15,865 bases of DNA from Candidatus Daviesbacteria bacterium RIFCSPHIGHO2_02_FULL_39_12 (lineage in GTDB: Bacteria > Patescibacteriota > Microgenomatia > Daviesbacterales > UBA10151), in the NCBI GenBank assembly GCA_001777055.1, contig MFCX01000002.1, positions 40,381-56,245 of the forward strand. The letters are read 5' to 3'. The translations under genes and the position numbers were made by a program. Below the pieces are notes generated by a model. It saw only the letters and a program-made list of their open reading frames with translations. It searched no databases and was not told the DNA's origin. The stretch's first letter is position 1. Each line of letters starts with the position of its first letter. This document shows, piece after piece, positions 1 through 5,995 of the stretch.

Positions 1-96
1 TGTCACTAACACCAGCTCTTCATCTTCCGAAAGATATTTTTTAAAAACGTTTCTTTGTTTTTGGGAAGGGGATTCCTTGTAATGAAATTTGGCCAT
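1..96 (-). CDS. Start of an unidentified gene (5' part only, runs off the window)
   Basis: An open frame of exactly 32 codons runs on the minus strand from the ATG at 94-96 to the window edge without a stop. The peptide begins MAKFHYKESPSQ and continues through a lysine-rich stretch to a run ending DEELVLVT. It is too short to assign to a family. Support for a real start comes from an extended -10 box (TGTTACAAT) 8 nt upstream, an arrangement shared with other first genes in this window. It lies 27 nt downstream of the stop of the pilin-like gene on the same strand but appears to have its own promoter. Function unknown. Confidence 0.55.
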   Translation of the reverse strand, partial: MAKFHYKESPSQKQRNVFKKYLSEDEELVLVT

Positions 97-104
97 TAAG
101 ATAA

Positions 105-110
105 ATTGTA
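105..110 (-). promoter_or_regulatory. Extended -10 box for the truncated first gene
   Basis: The minus strand reads TGTTACAAT, an extended -10 of the form TGn-TACAAT, followed by 8 nt and the ATG. There is no Shine-Dalgarno sequence in that gap and no clear -35. Transcription would start at or next to the ATG, so a leaderless mRNA is inferred. Confidence 0.4.
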
Positions 111-123
111 ACAAAACATATAG

Positions 124-1869
124 CTAATTGCAGCTTACTGTCACAGGCCCCTGGGCAGAACTTAAGTAATTGCCGGTATATATTGCCTCTACCTTCCAAT
201 AAAACTGTTGATTGCAACTATAATCACTCCAGGTAGCAGAAGGAGCGGTGTTGATTAATGGACTGGCAGAGCCATTCACAAAATTCCACCATACTCCCCA
301 GGAAAAGGCTGTTGATTTAGACAGATGGATTTTATACAGGGTCTCCGAGGGCTTAGAATAAGCAAAGTTAAATGTGGCGCTGCTATTTGTTAATTGGGCG
401 CTAAGATTGGAAAATACCGGCGGGGCTGGTGTCGGTGTAGGATTTGGGGTAAACCCACTGCACCCTAGCGCATTATTGTAGCAATTATCAGGGTCTCCGA
501 TATATACCCACCAGTTAGGAATTTTCTGGCCATTAGTACCTACTAAAGTATTTCCCAATCCAGGCATATTCTGCATCCACCATTTTAACCAACCCTCACC
601 GCTACATCCCCAGGTATTACAGTTTAAGGTTTCTTTAACACCTGTGCCATCGGGTTTCCAATTGCGGCAATCACTTTGATAATCTGCATCATTAGATCTG
701 TCATATTCCCACCTGGCATTCGGCGGCTCATGATCTGTGCCGCAGGAATCTCCTCTGGTAACTGCCGGAAACCAGCCGGTTTTTTGAGCCTCATCTGCCC
801 AAAAGGCATACTCAGGCCTGAATTGTCTGAATACTGTTTCCAGATGATGGCCGTAAGATTCTAAAGCTTCAGATAAACCTCTGGTATAAGTCAGGCCATA
901 GATAACAATGGTTTTATCGCAGACGCTTGTCAGGATGGGGCCATTGGTGAGAATGCCTTTGTTGCCGGTGATGGCTGATTCCCGTCGGATCTCGCCTGAT
1001 CCGTAATTGTAGTCACTGTCTGCCCAAATAATGACAGTCTTAATGTCATTGGCTTTAGCATAATTACAAAGATTATATTTGTTAAATAAATCGCTGTACC
1101 TTGCAGGACGGGGGTTATCCTCAATATAGATGTCCGTATCAGATAAGGTGTATCTTAAAGCAGGTTGGGCCGAAGGATTGAAATATCCATGATACCTGCT
1201 TGCCTCAATCATGGCAGGCAGAAGAATTTGTTTGGTAAAATCAGCCGGAGTTAAACCTGAAATATTCACGCTCCGTCCTGCTATTTCTTTATATGTTATC
1301 AGCCATGTTTTAACCTCATAAGTCACAGGCGAAGAAACCCCTGATTCAGAACCAGGCTGCGATAGTGCAGGCTGCGATGGCGCCTGACTTGGTTCCGGAG
1401 AAAACGAAGAAGCATTGGTAAGAAATTCTGTATTTGCAGCAATTAGTGTGGGAGCTTCAGCTTGAGCAGATGACTGGCAATAACAGGTATCAGAAAGAGC
1501 AGCACATGGAGTGCTGCCTGATAAAGAAGCGCAAATGGTAAACCCGGTGGTAGCAGTGTTTTTTATTCTTGTATAATCACCCCCTTCCGGAGGAGTAGGA
1601 ATTTTACCTGAGGCAAATTGATTGTCGTTTAAAGCTTTATATCCTCCCTGGCCATTATTTTCAGTTGGATCAAAGTTTTGTTCATAGGCTTTCCTGATAG
1701 CATCTATATCTGCCTTTTTTTTTGCATCCCATGCCTTTTCTCTTACTTGGGTAAATGATGTAAACCCTACAACAGAAAGTACAGCAATAATACTTATTGT
1801 TACAAGCAGAACAATAAGTGTGAAGCCTTTTACAAAAAAGGTTGTTCTGGTAATGAAATTAGTGGCCAT
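124..1869 (-). CDS. Large pilin-like surface protein with fused unknown extracellular domain
   Basis: About 581 residues from the ATG at 1867-1869. This start was chosen over one at 2022 because the longer form overlaps groEL and because a TGCTACAAT extended -10 lies 7 nt upstream. Residues 1-15 end in Gly and are followed by FTLIVLLVTISIIAVLSVVG, a class III (type IV pilin) signal with predicted cleavage after G15. The usual Glu at mature position +5 is Val. Residues about 40-135 resemble a pseudopilin body. A Ser/Pro-rich linker spans roughly 155-185. A domain at about 185-470 carries a GHHLE motif (H341, H342, E344), a CGTDHEPPNARWEYD motif (H380) and many cysteines, suggesting a metal site and disulfides. 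A Pro/Thr linker and a fibronectin-III-like beta domain (about 485-581) end the protein. It is probably exported and assembled into or anchored near a pilus. The middle domain's function is not known to me. Confidence 0.8.
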   Translation of the reverse strand: MATNFITRTTFFVKGFTLIVLLVTISIIAVLSVVGFTSFTQVREKAWDAKKKADIDAIRKAYEQNFDPTENNGQGGYKALNDNQFASGKIPTPPEGGDYTRIKNTATTGFTICASLSGSTPCAALSDTCYCQSSAQAEAPTLIAANTEFLTNASSFSPEPSQAPSQPALSQPGSESGVSSPVTYEVKTWLITYKEIAGRSVNISGLTPADFTKQILLPAMIEASRYHGYFNPSAQPALRYTLSDTDIYIEDNPRPARYSDLFNKYNLCNYAKANDIKTVIIWADSDYNYGSGEIRRESAITGNKGILTNGPILTSVCDKTIVIYGLTYTRGLSEALESYGHHLETVFRQFRPEYAFWADEAQKTGWFPAVTRGDSCGTDHEPPNARWEYDRSNDADYQSDCRNWKPDGTGVKETLNCNTWGCSGEGWLKWWMQNMPGLGNTLVGTNGQKIPNWWVYIGDPDNCYNNALGCSGFTPNPTPTPAPPVFSNLSAQLTNSSATFNFAYSKPSETLYKIHLSKSTAFSWGVWWNFVNGSASPLINTAPSATWSDYSCNQQFYWKVEAIYTGNYLSSAQGPVTVSCN

Positions 1870-1876
1870 CAACAGT

Positions 1877-1882
1877 ATTGTA
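1877..1882 (-). promoter_or_regulatory. Extended -10 box of the pilin-like gene
   Basis: The minus strand reads TGCTACAAT, then 7 nt, then ATG. No Shine-Dalgarno sequence fits in the gap. No convincing -35 was seen at 16-18 bp; the upstream bases are A-rich. A leaderless start at 1869 is inferred. Confidence 0.4.
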
Positions 1883-1903
1883 GCAAATTTTGACTTTTGA
1901 GTT

Positions 1904-1940
1904 TTGCCCGCCCCTCTTCGCGGAGCGAGGCCGGGGAACT
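1904..1940. repeat. GC-rich imperfect palindrome between groEL and the pilin gene
   Basis: On the minus strand a C-rich arm ending in GGCCTC is followed by a GC-rich loop containing CCGCGAA and then GAGGGGCGGG. The arms pair with a 3x3 internal mismatch. The bases are much richer in GC than the surroundings. It resembles the other short palindromic repeats in this window and could also slow transcription after groEL, but no U-run follows the stem, so it is not called a terminator. Confidence 0.4.
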
Positions 1941-1951
1941 TTGAGTTTGCT

Positions 1952-3574
1952 TTAGTATTCACCCATGCCAGGCATACCGCCGGGAGGAATTGGGGATGCT
2001 GAAGATTCAGGTTTATCAGCAATTAATACTTCAGTAGTCATTACCATTACTGCTACTGAGGCTGCGTTTTGTAAAGCAGATCTTGTTACTTTTACAGGAT
2101 CTATAATTCCTGCTTTCACCAAATCTTTCAGTTCCCCATCCAATACATCAATTCCCATATCGCCTGTTTCGCTGCTCACCTTGGACAAAGCAATACCGTC
2201 ATCTATTCCGGCGTTTTTAATCAGTAACCTAAAGGGTTGCTCCAAAGCTTTTTTAACAATCTCCAAACCAATCTTTTCCTCACCTGCCAGAGTTAAAACA
2301 TCCAATGCCTTGGCTGCCCGAAGGAGCGCTATTTCTCCGCCGGCCACAATTCCTTCTTCAATGGCAGCCTTGGTAGCAGCCACCGCATCTATCACTCTTT
2401 CCTTTTTCTCCTTTAATTCTACTTCTGTGGCAGCACCGACATTAATCACTGCTACTCCGCCGGTTAATTTTGCCAGTCTTTCCTGTAATTTTTCTTTATC
2501 AAATTCAGAATCGGTATTTGTTAATTCTCTTCTGATTTGAGCAATCCTGCCTTCAATTTTGGCTTTGGCTCCTTTGCCGTCAACTATTAAGGTATTATCT
2601 TTATCCGAGGTTATCCTGCCGGCCTGTCCTAAATCATTAACTTCAACCGATTCAAACTTTTTGCCGGTATCTTCCGAGATAACCGTGCCGCCAGTTAAAA
2701 TGGCAATATCTTCCAGCATTTCTTTTCTCCGGTCGCCAAAACCCGGGGCTTTAATCGCCAAAACATTAAAGGTGCTTCTCAGTTTATTAACTACCAAAAG
2801 CGCCAATGCCTCACCTTCCACCTCATCGGCAATAATCACCAAATTTTTGCTGACTTGAACAAACTTTTCCAAAAATGGCACCAAATCGGAAGCTGAAGAA
2901 ATCTTTTTGTCAGTGATTAAAATATAAGGATCTTCAATCGACGCTTCCATTTTATCCGCATCTGTTACAAAATAAGGGGAGACAAAGCCTTTATCAAACT
3001 CCATTCCTTCTTTATAATCTACAGTCATCTCCAAGGTTTTACCCTCTTCCACTGTCACTACTCCGTCTTTGCCTACTCTTTCCAGAGCCTGGGCAATTAA
3101 GTTGCCTATTTGTCCGTCTGATGCGGAAATGGTGGCAACCTGAGCCACTTCTTCCTGAGTATTAATCTTTTTACTCATTTTTCGCAAACTTTCCACCAAA
3201 ACATCTACTGCTTTTTCTATACCGTGTTTTAAAATCATCGGATTTGCGCCGGCTTGAATATTTTTTAGACCTTCTATGACAATGGCTTTGGCCAAAATTG
3301 TGGCAGTGGTGGTGCCATCTCCTGCCACATCGGCAGTTTTGGAGGCAGCCTCTTTTAAAAGCTGCGCTCCCATATTTTCAAACGGGTCTTCCAAGTCTAT
3401 TTCTTTGGCAACGGTGACTCCGTCATGCACAACGCTTGGAGCGCCCCACTTTTTGTCTAAGGCTACATTCCTACCCTTAGGGCCCAAGGTGGTTGCCACA
3501 GCATCTGTTAAGGTATTAATACCTTTTAATAACTTTTCTCTTGCATCAGGTCCAAATTTTAATATCTTTGCCAT
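1952..3574 (-). CDS. groEL: Chaperonin GroEL (Hsp60)
   Basis: 540 residues, close to the usual 540-550 of the family. It forms the double-ring ATP-driven folding chamber in the cytoplasm together with GroES. Visible landmarks are the N-terminal MAKILKFG, the TTLGPKGRNV nucleotide-binding segment (28-37), the GDGTTTAT phosphate loop (85-92), NVGAATEVELKEKKERVIDA containing the conserved catalytic-Asp region near 390-405, and a C-terminal tail ending GGMPGMGEY. That tail is shorter than the Gly-Gly-Met tails of many bacteria. An AAGGA Shine-Dalgarno sequence lies 7 nt before the ATG and the stop of groES is only 9 nt upstream, so the two genes form one operon. Nothing appears broken. Confidence 0.97.
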   Translation of the reverse strand: MAKILKFGPDAREKLLKGINTLTDAVATTLGPKGRNVALDKKWGAPSVVHDGVTVAKEIDLEDPFENMGAQLLKEAASKTADVAGDGTTTATILAKAIVIEGLKNIQAGANPMILKHGIEKAVDVLVESLRKMSKKINTQEEVAQVATISASDGQIGNLIAQALERVGKDGVVTVEEGKTLEMTVDYKEGMEFDKGFVSPYFVTDADKMEASIEDPYILITDKKISSASDLVPFLEKFVQVSKNLVIIADEVEGEALALLVVNKLRSTFNVLAIKAPGFGDRRKEMLEDIAILTGGTVISEDTGKKFESVEVNDLGQAGRITSDKDNTLIVDGKGAKAKIEGRIAQIRRELTNTDSEFDKEKLQERLAKLTGGVAVINVGAATEVELKEKKERVIDAVAATKAAIEEGIVAGGEIALLRAAKALDVLTLAGEEKIGLEIVKKALEQPFRLLIKNAGIDDGIALSKVSSETGDMGIDVLDGELKDLVKAGIIDPVKVTRSALQNAASVAVMVMTTEVLIADKPESSASPIPPGGMPGMGEY

Positions 3575-3583
3575 ATTTTTTCC

Positions 3584-3910
3584 TTACTCCAAAATTGCCA
3601 TTAAATCATCAAACTTGACTAATTTATATTCTACACCTGACACTTTAATTTCATCTCCGCCCCATTTTTTATAAACTACATTATCTCCCGGCTGTACCGG
3701 ACATTTTAACACTTTACCATTTTCCAAAACTAAATCATCCCCGCAAGCAACTACTTTTCCCTGGGCCGGTTTTTCCTGAGCAGACTCCGGCAAGATTATA
3801 CCGGATGCTGTTTTGGTTTCTGCCTCTGAAGGCTCAACTAAAACATAACCCATTAAAGGTTTAATAGAAACTTTATTAGTTTTGTTTACTTTATTCTTTG
3901 CCATAATCAT
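3584..3910 (-). CDS. groES: Co-chaperonin GroES (Hsp10)
   Basis: Caps the GroEL chamber. The conserved core is present: IKPLMGYVLVEP near residues 17-28, the mobile loop ETKTASGIILPES that contacts GroEL, GKVVACG, the PGDNVVYKKWGG segment, and the C-terminal strand ending DDLMAILE. At 106-108 residues it is about ten longer than typical, owing to a Lys/Asn-rich N-terminal extension. Two ATGs are possible (3910 or 3904, sequence ATGATTATG); neither has a visible Shine-Dalgarno sequence, so the exact start is unsettled. First gene of the groES-groEL operon. No CIRCE operator (the inverted repeat bound by HrcA) is seen upstream. Confidence 0.95.
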   Translation of the reverse strand: MIMAKNKVNKTNKVSIKPLMGYVLVEPSEAETKTASGIILPESAQEKPAQGKVVACGDDLVLENGKVLKCPVQPGDNVVYKKWGGDEIKVSGVEYKLVKFDDLMAILE

Positions 3911-3917
3911 AGAAAAC

Positions 3918-3975
3918 TGTCATCCTGGCTTGACCAGGATCTAATTCTGGGTACGCTTCGCTTACCAGAATGACA
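3918..3975. repeat. 58-bp compound palindrome in the groES leader
   Basis: The outer arms are TGTCAT and ATGACA. Inside lie two hairpins: CCTGG-cttga-CCAGG (3924-3938) and TTCTGG...CCAGAA, whose inner part GTAcGCttcGCtTAC pairs further. The whole can fold as a three-way junction on either strand. The TGTCAT...ATGACA design resembles short interspersed palindromes known in several bacterial lineages. It sits between the predicted groES promoter and the groES start, so it would be transcribed as part of the groES 5' UTR. Confidence 0.7.
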
Positions 3976-3995
3976 GAGAGGCAGACTGATTACAA

Positions 3996-4025
3996 TATAT
4001 ACCAGAACTTAGCAGGCTTTGTCAA
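3996..4025 (-). promoter_or_regulatory. Predicted groESL promoter
   Basis: The minus strand has TTGACA (4020-4025), an 18-bp spacer ending in TGG, and TATATA (3996-4001), giving a consensus -35 with an extended -10. The first 20 bases, TTGACAAAGCCTGCTAAGTT, recur exactly at 14787-14806 upstream of the riboswitch leader. The predicted transcript has an 80-85 nt leader that includes the 58-bp palindrome. Confidence 0.6.
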
Positions 4026-4038
4026 GAGGTGCCAAAAG

Positions 4039-4055
4039 TTTACAGCTTCTTAAGC
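4039..4055 (-). terminator. Weak hairpin at the end of the nucleotidyltransferase-like gene
   Basis: The sequence forms CAGCTT-AAG-AAGCTG on the minus strand across the last codons, followed by TAAACTTTT. The stem is only 6 bp and the T-run is interrupted, so this is a tentative terminator at best. Confidence 0.2.
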
Positions 4056-4951
4056 TGCAAGTTATATTCTTGTAAAACAGTCAATCTGTAATCTTTAGGA
4101 TGAAAATATAAAGCTCCTTCTGCGATCCGTTCCATGCCTTTGGGCTGCTGCATGATCTTTAGCTGCCACCATTTAGCCAAATTCTCAACATAATCAAAAA
4201 GTGATTTATGATTAATGATTTTAGATTTATAATTTTTCCTCGTTAATCTTAAATCTTTAATCGTTAATCGTGCATCTGAAATCCAGTTTGGTAAAAACTT
4301 AAAAACCCAATCATTATCCAGTAAGTATTTAGAAGAGATATCGTTTCTTTGCCAGAGCGCTTTCATTTGCAAAACTTCATGCGCCAAATAAATATCTTTA
4401 TTGCTCTGTTCTAAACAATCTTCTTCAAGGATAGTATTTAAACATAACTTACCGGCAGCCTGCCTTTTGGAATAAATAGCTTTTCTTCTTTGTCCTGTTA
4501 AAGACAGTAAACTTAAAATTAACAACCTGCTAATCCAAAGCCTCTTTTTAGAGGTAATCACAAACAAATCTATATCATCTGTTTTACTTGTGTTATTTAG
4601 CGCCAGCCCTCCGGATATACCAACCAGTTTTATGGTAGGAATTATTTTTAAAAACTGCGCTATCAGTTGAGCCTTCTTTAAATATTCTTTTGACTGTCTC
4701 TCCCGACGCAATCTCTTTAAAGGTAAACTCTCGCGTCCAGATAGAAAGTAATGACCATTTTGAACTTTTAACTTTGAACTTTTAACTAATCGACCTAAGG
4801 CCGATTCCACCTGCCTCAGATTAGCCTTTCTACCTATTAACCATTTATGAATTTCAAAAACAGTTAAAGGATAATCAAAAATATCTGCATAAATTAAAGT
4901 TTTCAAAACCGCTTTTTCCATATTAATATTGTTCGAGCCTGTCGAGAACAT
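4040..4951 (-). CDS. Winged-helix / nucleotidyltransferase-like protein
   Basis: 303 residues. Residues about 11-70 (KAVLKTLIYADIFDYPLT through a helix-turn-helix-like stretch to NGHYFLSGRE) look like a winged-helix DNA-binding fold. Residues 108-133 (KLVGISGGLALNN...DDIDLFVIT) match the polymerase-beta-type nucleotidyltransferase signature, G-G/S followed by D-x-D with D125-D126 and D128. The remainder is basic and helical. The transferred nucleotide and target are unknown; an RNA- or antibiotic-modifying role cannot be told from the sequence. The ATG at 4949-4951 is preferred because TATATT lies 8 nt upstream. An internal Met at residue 11 begins the family-like part, and the first ten residues are largely encoded by a palindromic repeat. 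Two further repeats lie inside the gene (4203-4270 and 4759-4786). Confident about the fold, not the function. Confidence 0.75.
   Translation of the reverse strand: MFSTGSNNINMEKAVLKTLIYADIFDYPLTVFEIHKWLIGRKANLRQVESALGRLVKSSKLKVQNGHYFLSGRESLPLKRLRRERQSKEYLKKAQLIAQFLKIIPTIKLVGISGGLALNNTSKTDDIDLFVITSKKRLWISRLLILSLLSLTGQRRKAIYSKRQAAGKLCLNTILEEDCLEQSNKDIYLAHEVLQMKALWQRNDISSKYLLDNDWVFKFLPNWISDARLTIKDLRLTRKNYKSKIINHKSLFDYVENLAKWWQLKIMQQPKGMERIAEGALYFHPKDYRLTVLQEYNLQLKKL
4203..4270. repeat. AT-rich inverted repeat inside the nucleotidyltransferase-like gene
   Basis: One arm (4203-4233, built from GATTTATGATTAATG-like units) is an approximate reverse complement of the other (4241-4270, built from TTAATCTTAAATC-like units). 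On the coding strand it encodes a basic segment (KDLRLTRKNYKSKIINHK). It is read as repeat-derived coding sequence. Confidence 0.5.
4759..4786. repeat. Perfect 14-bp tandem duplication in coding sequence
   Basis: TTTGAACTTTTAAC occurs twice head to tail (4759-4772 and 4773-4786) inside the nucleotidyltransferase-like gene, encoding part of LVKSSKLKVQ. The unit length is not a multiple of three, so gain or loss of one copy would shift the frame. Confidence 0.7.
4931..4949. repeat. Short palindromic repeat at a gene start
   Basis: GTTCGAGCCTGTCGAGAAC is an imperfect palindrome of a kind often dispersed in bacterial genomes. It lies within the first codons of the nucleotidyltransferase-like gene, between its -10 box and the internal Met-11. 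Confidence 0.6.
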
Positions 4952-4959
4952 ACCATAAG

Positions 4960-4965
4960 AATATA
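4960..4965 (-). promoter_or_regulatory. -10 box of the nucleotidyltransferase-like gene
   Basis: TATATT on the minus strand, 8 nt before the ATG at 4951, without a Shine-Dalgarno sequence in between. No good -35 is visible; the region upstream is AT-rich. Confidence 0.35.
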
Positions 4966-4981
4966 ATAATTTCTATGGTAA

Positions 4982-5011
4982 CTTCTCGACTCGCCTTCGG
5001 CTCGCTCGAAG
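4982..5011. repeat. Palindromic repeat next to the murB -10 box
   Basis: CTTCTCGA...TCGAAG flanks an inner stem CGCC-TTC-GGC. It belongs to the same style as the 4931-4949 repeat, so the divergent promoter region between 4951 and 5027 carries a repeat at each side. Confidence 0.5.
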
Positions 5012-5013
5012 GG

Positions 5014-5019
5014 TATAAT
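5014..5019 (+). promoter_or_regulatory. -10 box of murB
   Basis: A consensus TATAAT is followed by 7 nt (GTGACGT) and the ATG at 5027. There is no room for a Shine-Dalgarno sequence, so a leaderless murB mRNA is inferred. The -35 position falls in the palindromic repeat and is not a good match. Confidence 0.5.
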
Positions 5020-5026
5020 GTGACGT

Positions 5027-5995
5027 ATGCTAAATTTCCAAAATAATTATCCTTTAAGCCAAATTACAACTTTGCAAATTGGAGGACCGGCCAGACAATT
5101 TGTCGCTGTCACCACCCAGCAAGATTTGATTGAGGCTATAAAGTATGCCCATCAAAATAGCCTTCCCTTTCTTGTTATTGGCGGAGGATCAAACTTACTA
5201 GTTTCAGATGAGCCGGTAAATAAACTTATCATCAAAAATGAGGTAGAAGGAATCACCAAAGTTGTCAGATTTTTGACAGTTAAAAGCGGCGCCAAACTAC
5301 AGCATTTAGCCGATTATTCAATTGCCAATAATTTATCAGGTTTGCAAAAATTATCCGGCATCCCGGGAACCCTAGGTGGAGCTATTTTTGGCAATGCCGG
5401 AGCATACGGTCAAACTATTAGTGACTATCTTCGGGAAGTCATCTGTGTAAAACCCCAAACCGGCGAGGTAATAACCTTACAAAAAGATGAGTGTGAGTTT
5501 GATTATAGGTATAGTATTTTTAAAAAAAATGGGTGGATTGTCTTAGAGGTTATTTTTAAGCTGGATTTGGGAAAGAGTAAGGATTTAAGGAAAGAGGCTG
5601 ATGAAATTTTGGAAAAAAGACTTATTAAATATCCAAAAGGAATTAAATGCCCGGGATCTTTTTTTAAAAACCTAGTAGCAGAAAAATTGCCAAAGGAGAT
5701 CTTAAAGAAAATCCCTCAAGAAAAAATTGTGTACGGAAAACTGCCTGCAGGGTCACTGTTGGAAATGGTCGGAGCCAAAGGGGATAAATTGGGCGAAATT
5801 GAAATTGCTCCATATCATGCTAACTTGTTTATTAATAAAGGAGAAGGCAAAGCCTCAGACTTTTATACCTTAGCCAAAAAATATGCCCACAAAGTCAAAC
5901 AAAAATTTGGTATTACCCTGGAACCTGAAGTCCAACTAATCAATCTGCCACCTCTTGTACATAAATTAAATCATCTCCCTGATGCGGCAGGTTGA
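5027..5995 (+). CDS. murB: UDP-N-acetylenolpyruvoylglucosamine reductase MurB
   Basis: 322 residues. It reduces UDP-GlcNAc-enolpyruvate to UDP-MurNAc with NADPH through bound FAD, a cytoplasmic step of peptidoglycan precursor synthesis. FAD-binding landmarks are TTLQIGGPA (14-22), VIGGGSNLLVSD (50-61) and SGIPGTLGGAIFGNAGAYG (110-128). Catalytic landmarks are the YRYSIF arginine (R161), the proton-donating serine in GSFFKN (S211) and a glutamate in LEPEV (E299 or E301). PAGSLLE and HANLFIN are also present. The length is normal for the short bacterial MurB type. Its 3' end overlaps the convergent solute-binding protein gene by 25 bp. No other cell-wall precursor gene is in the window. Confidence 0.95.
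   Translation: MLNFQNNYPLSQITTLQIGGPARQFVAVTTQQDLIEAIKYAHQNSLPFLVIGGGSNLLVSDEPVNKLIIKNEVEGITKVVRFLTVKSGAKLQHLADYSIANNLSGLQKLSGIPGTLGGAIFGNAGAYGQTISDYLREVICVKPQTGEVITLQKDECEFDYRYSIFKKNGWIVLEVIFKLDLGKSKDLRKEADEILEKRLIKYPKGIKCPGSFFKNLVAEKLPKEILKKIPQEKIVYGKLPAGSLLEMVGAKGDKLGEIEIAPYHANLFINKGEGKASDFYTLAKKYAHKVKQKFGITLEPEVQLINLPPLVHKLNHLPDAAG

Noticed and set aside
1870..2022. Longer start for the pilin-like gene at 2022
   Set aside because: It would overlap the 3' end of groEL by about 70 bp, adds 51 residues before the class III signal and ignores the -10 box just before 1869.
1965..3674. Open frames on the plus strand across groEL and groES (1965-2540, 2559-2858, 3276-3674)
   Set aside because: They are antisense shadows of strongly conserved genes and have no recognisable protein features.
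3900..4025. CIRCE heat-shock operator upstream of groES
   Set aside because: The TTAGCACTC-N9-GAGTGCTAA inverted repeat is absent; GCTAAGTT at the promoter is not part of such a repeat.
4931..5011. tRNA gene, suggested by the T-loop-like GTTCGAG
   Set aside because: No acceptor, D or anticodon stems can be built; the segment is a short palindromic repeat.
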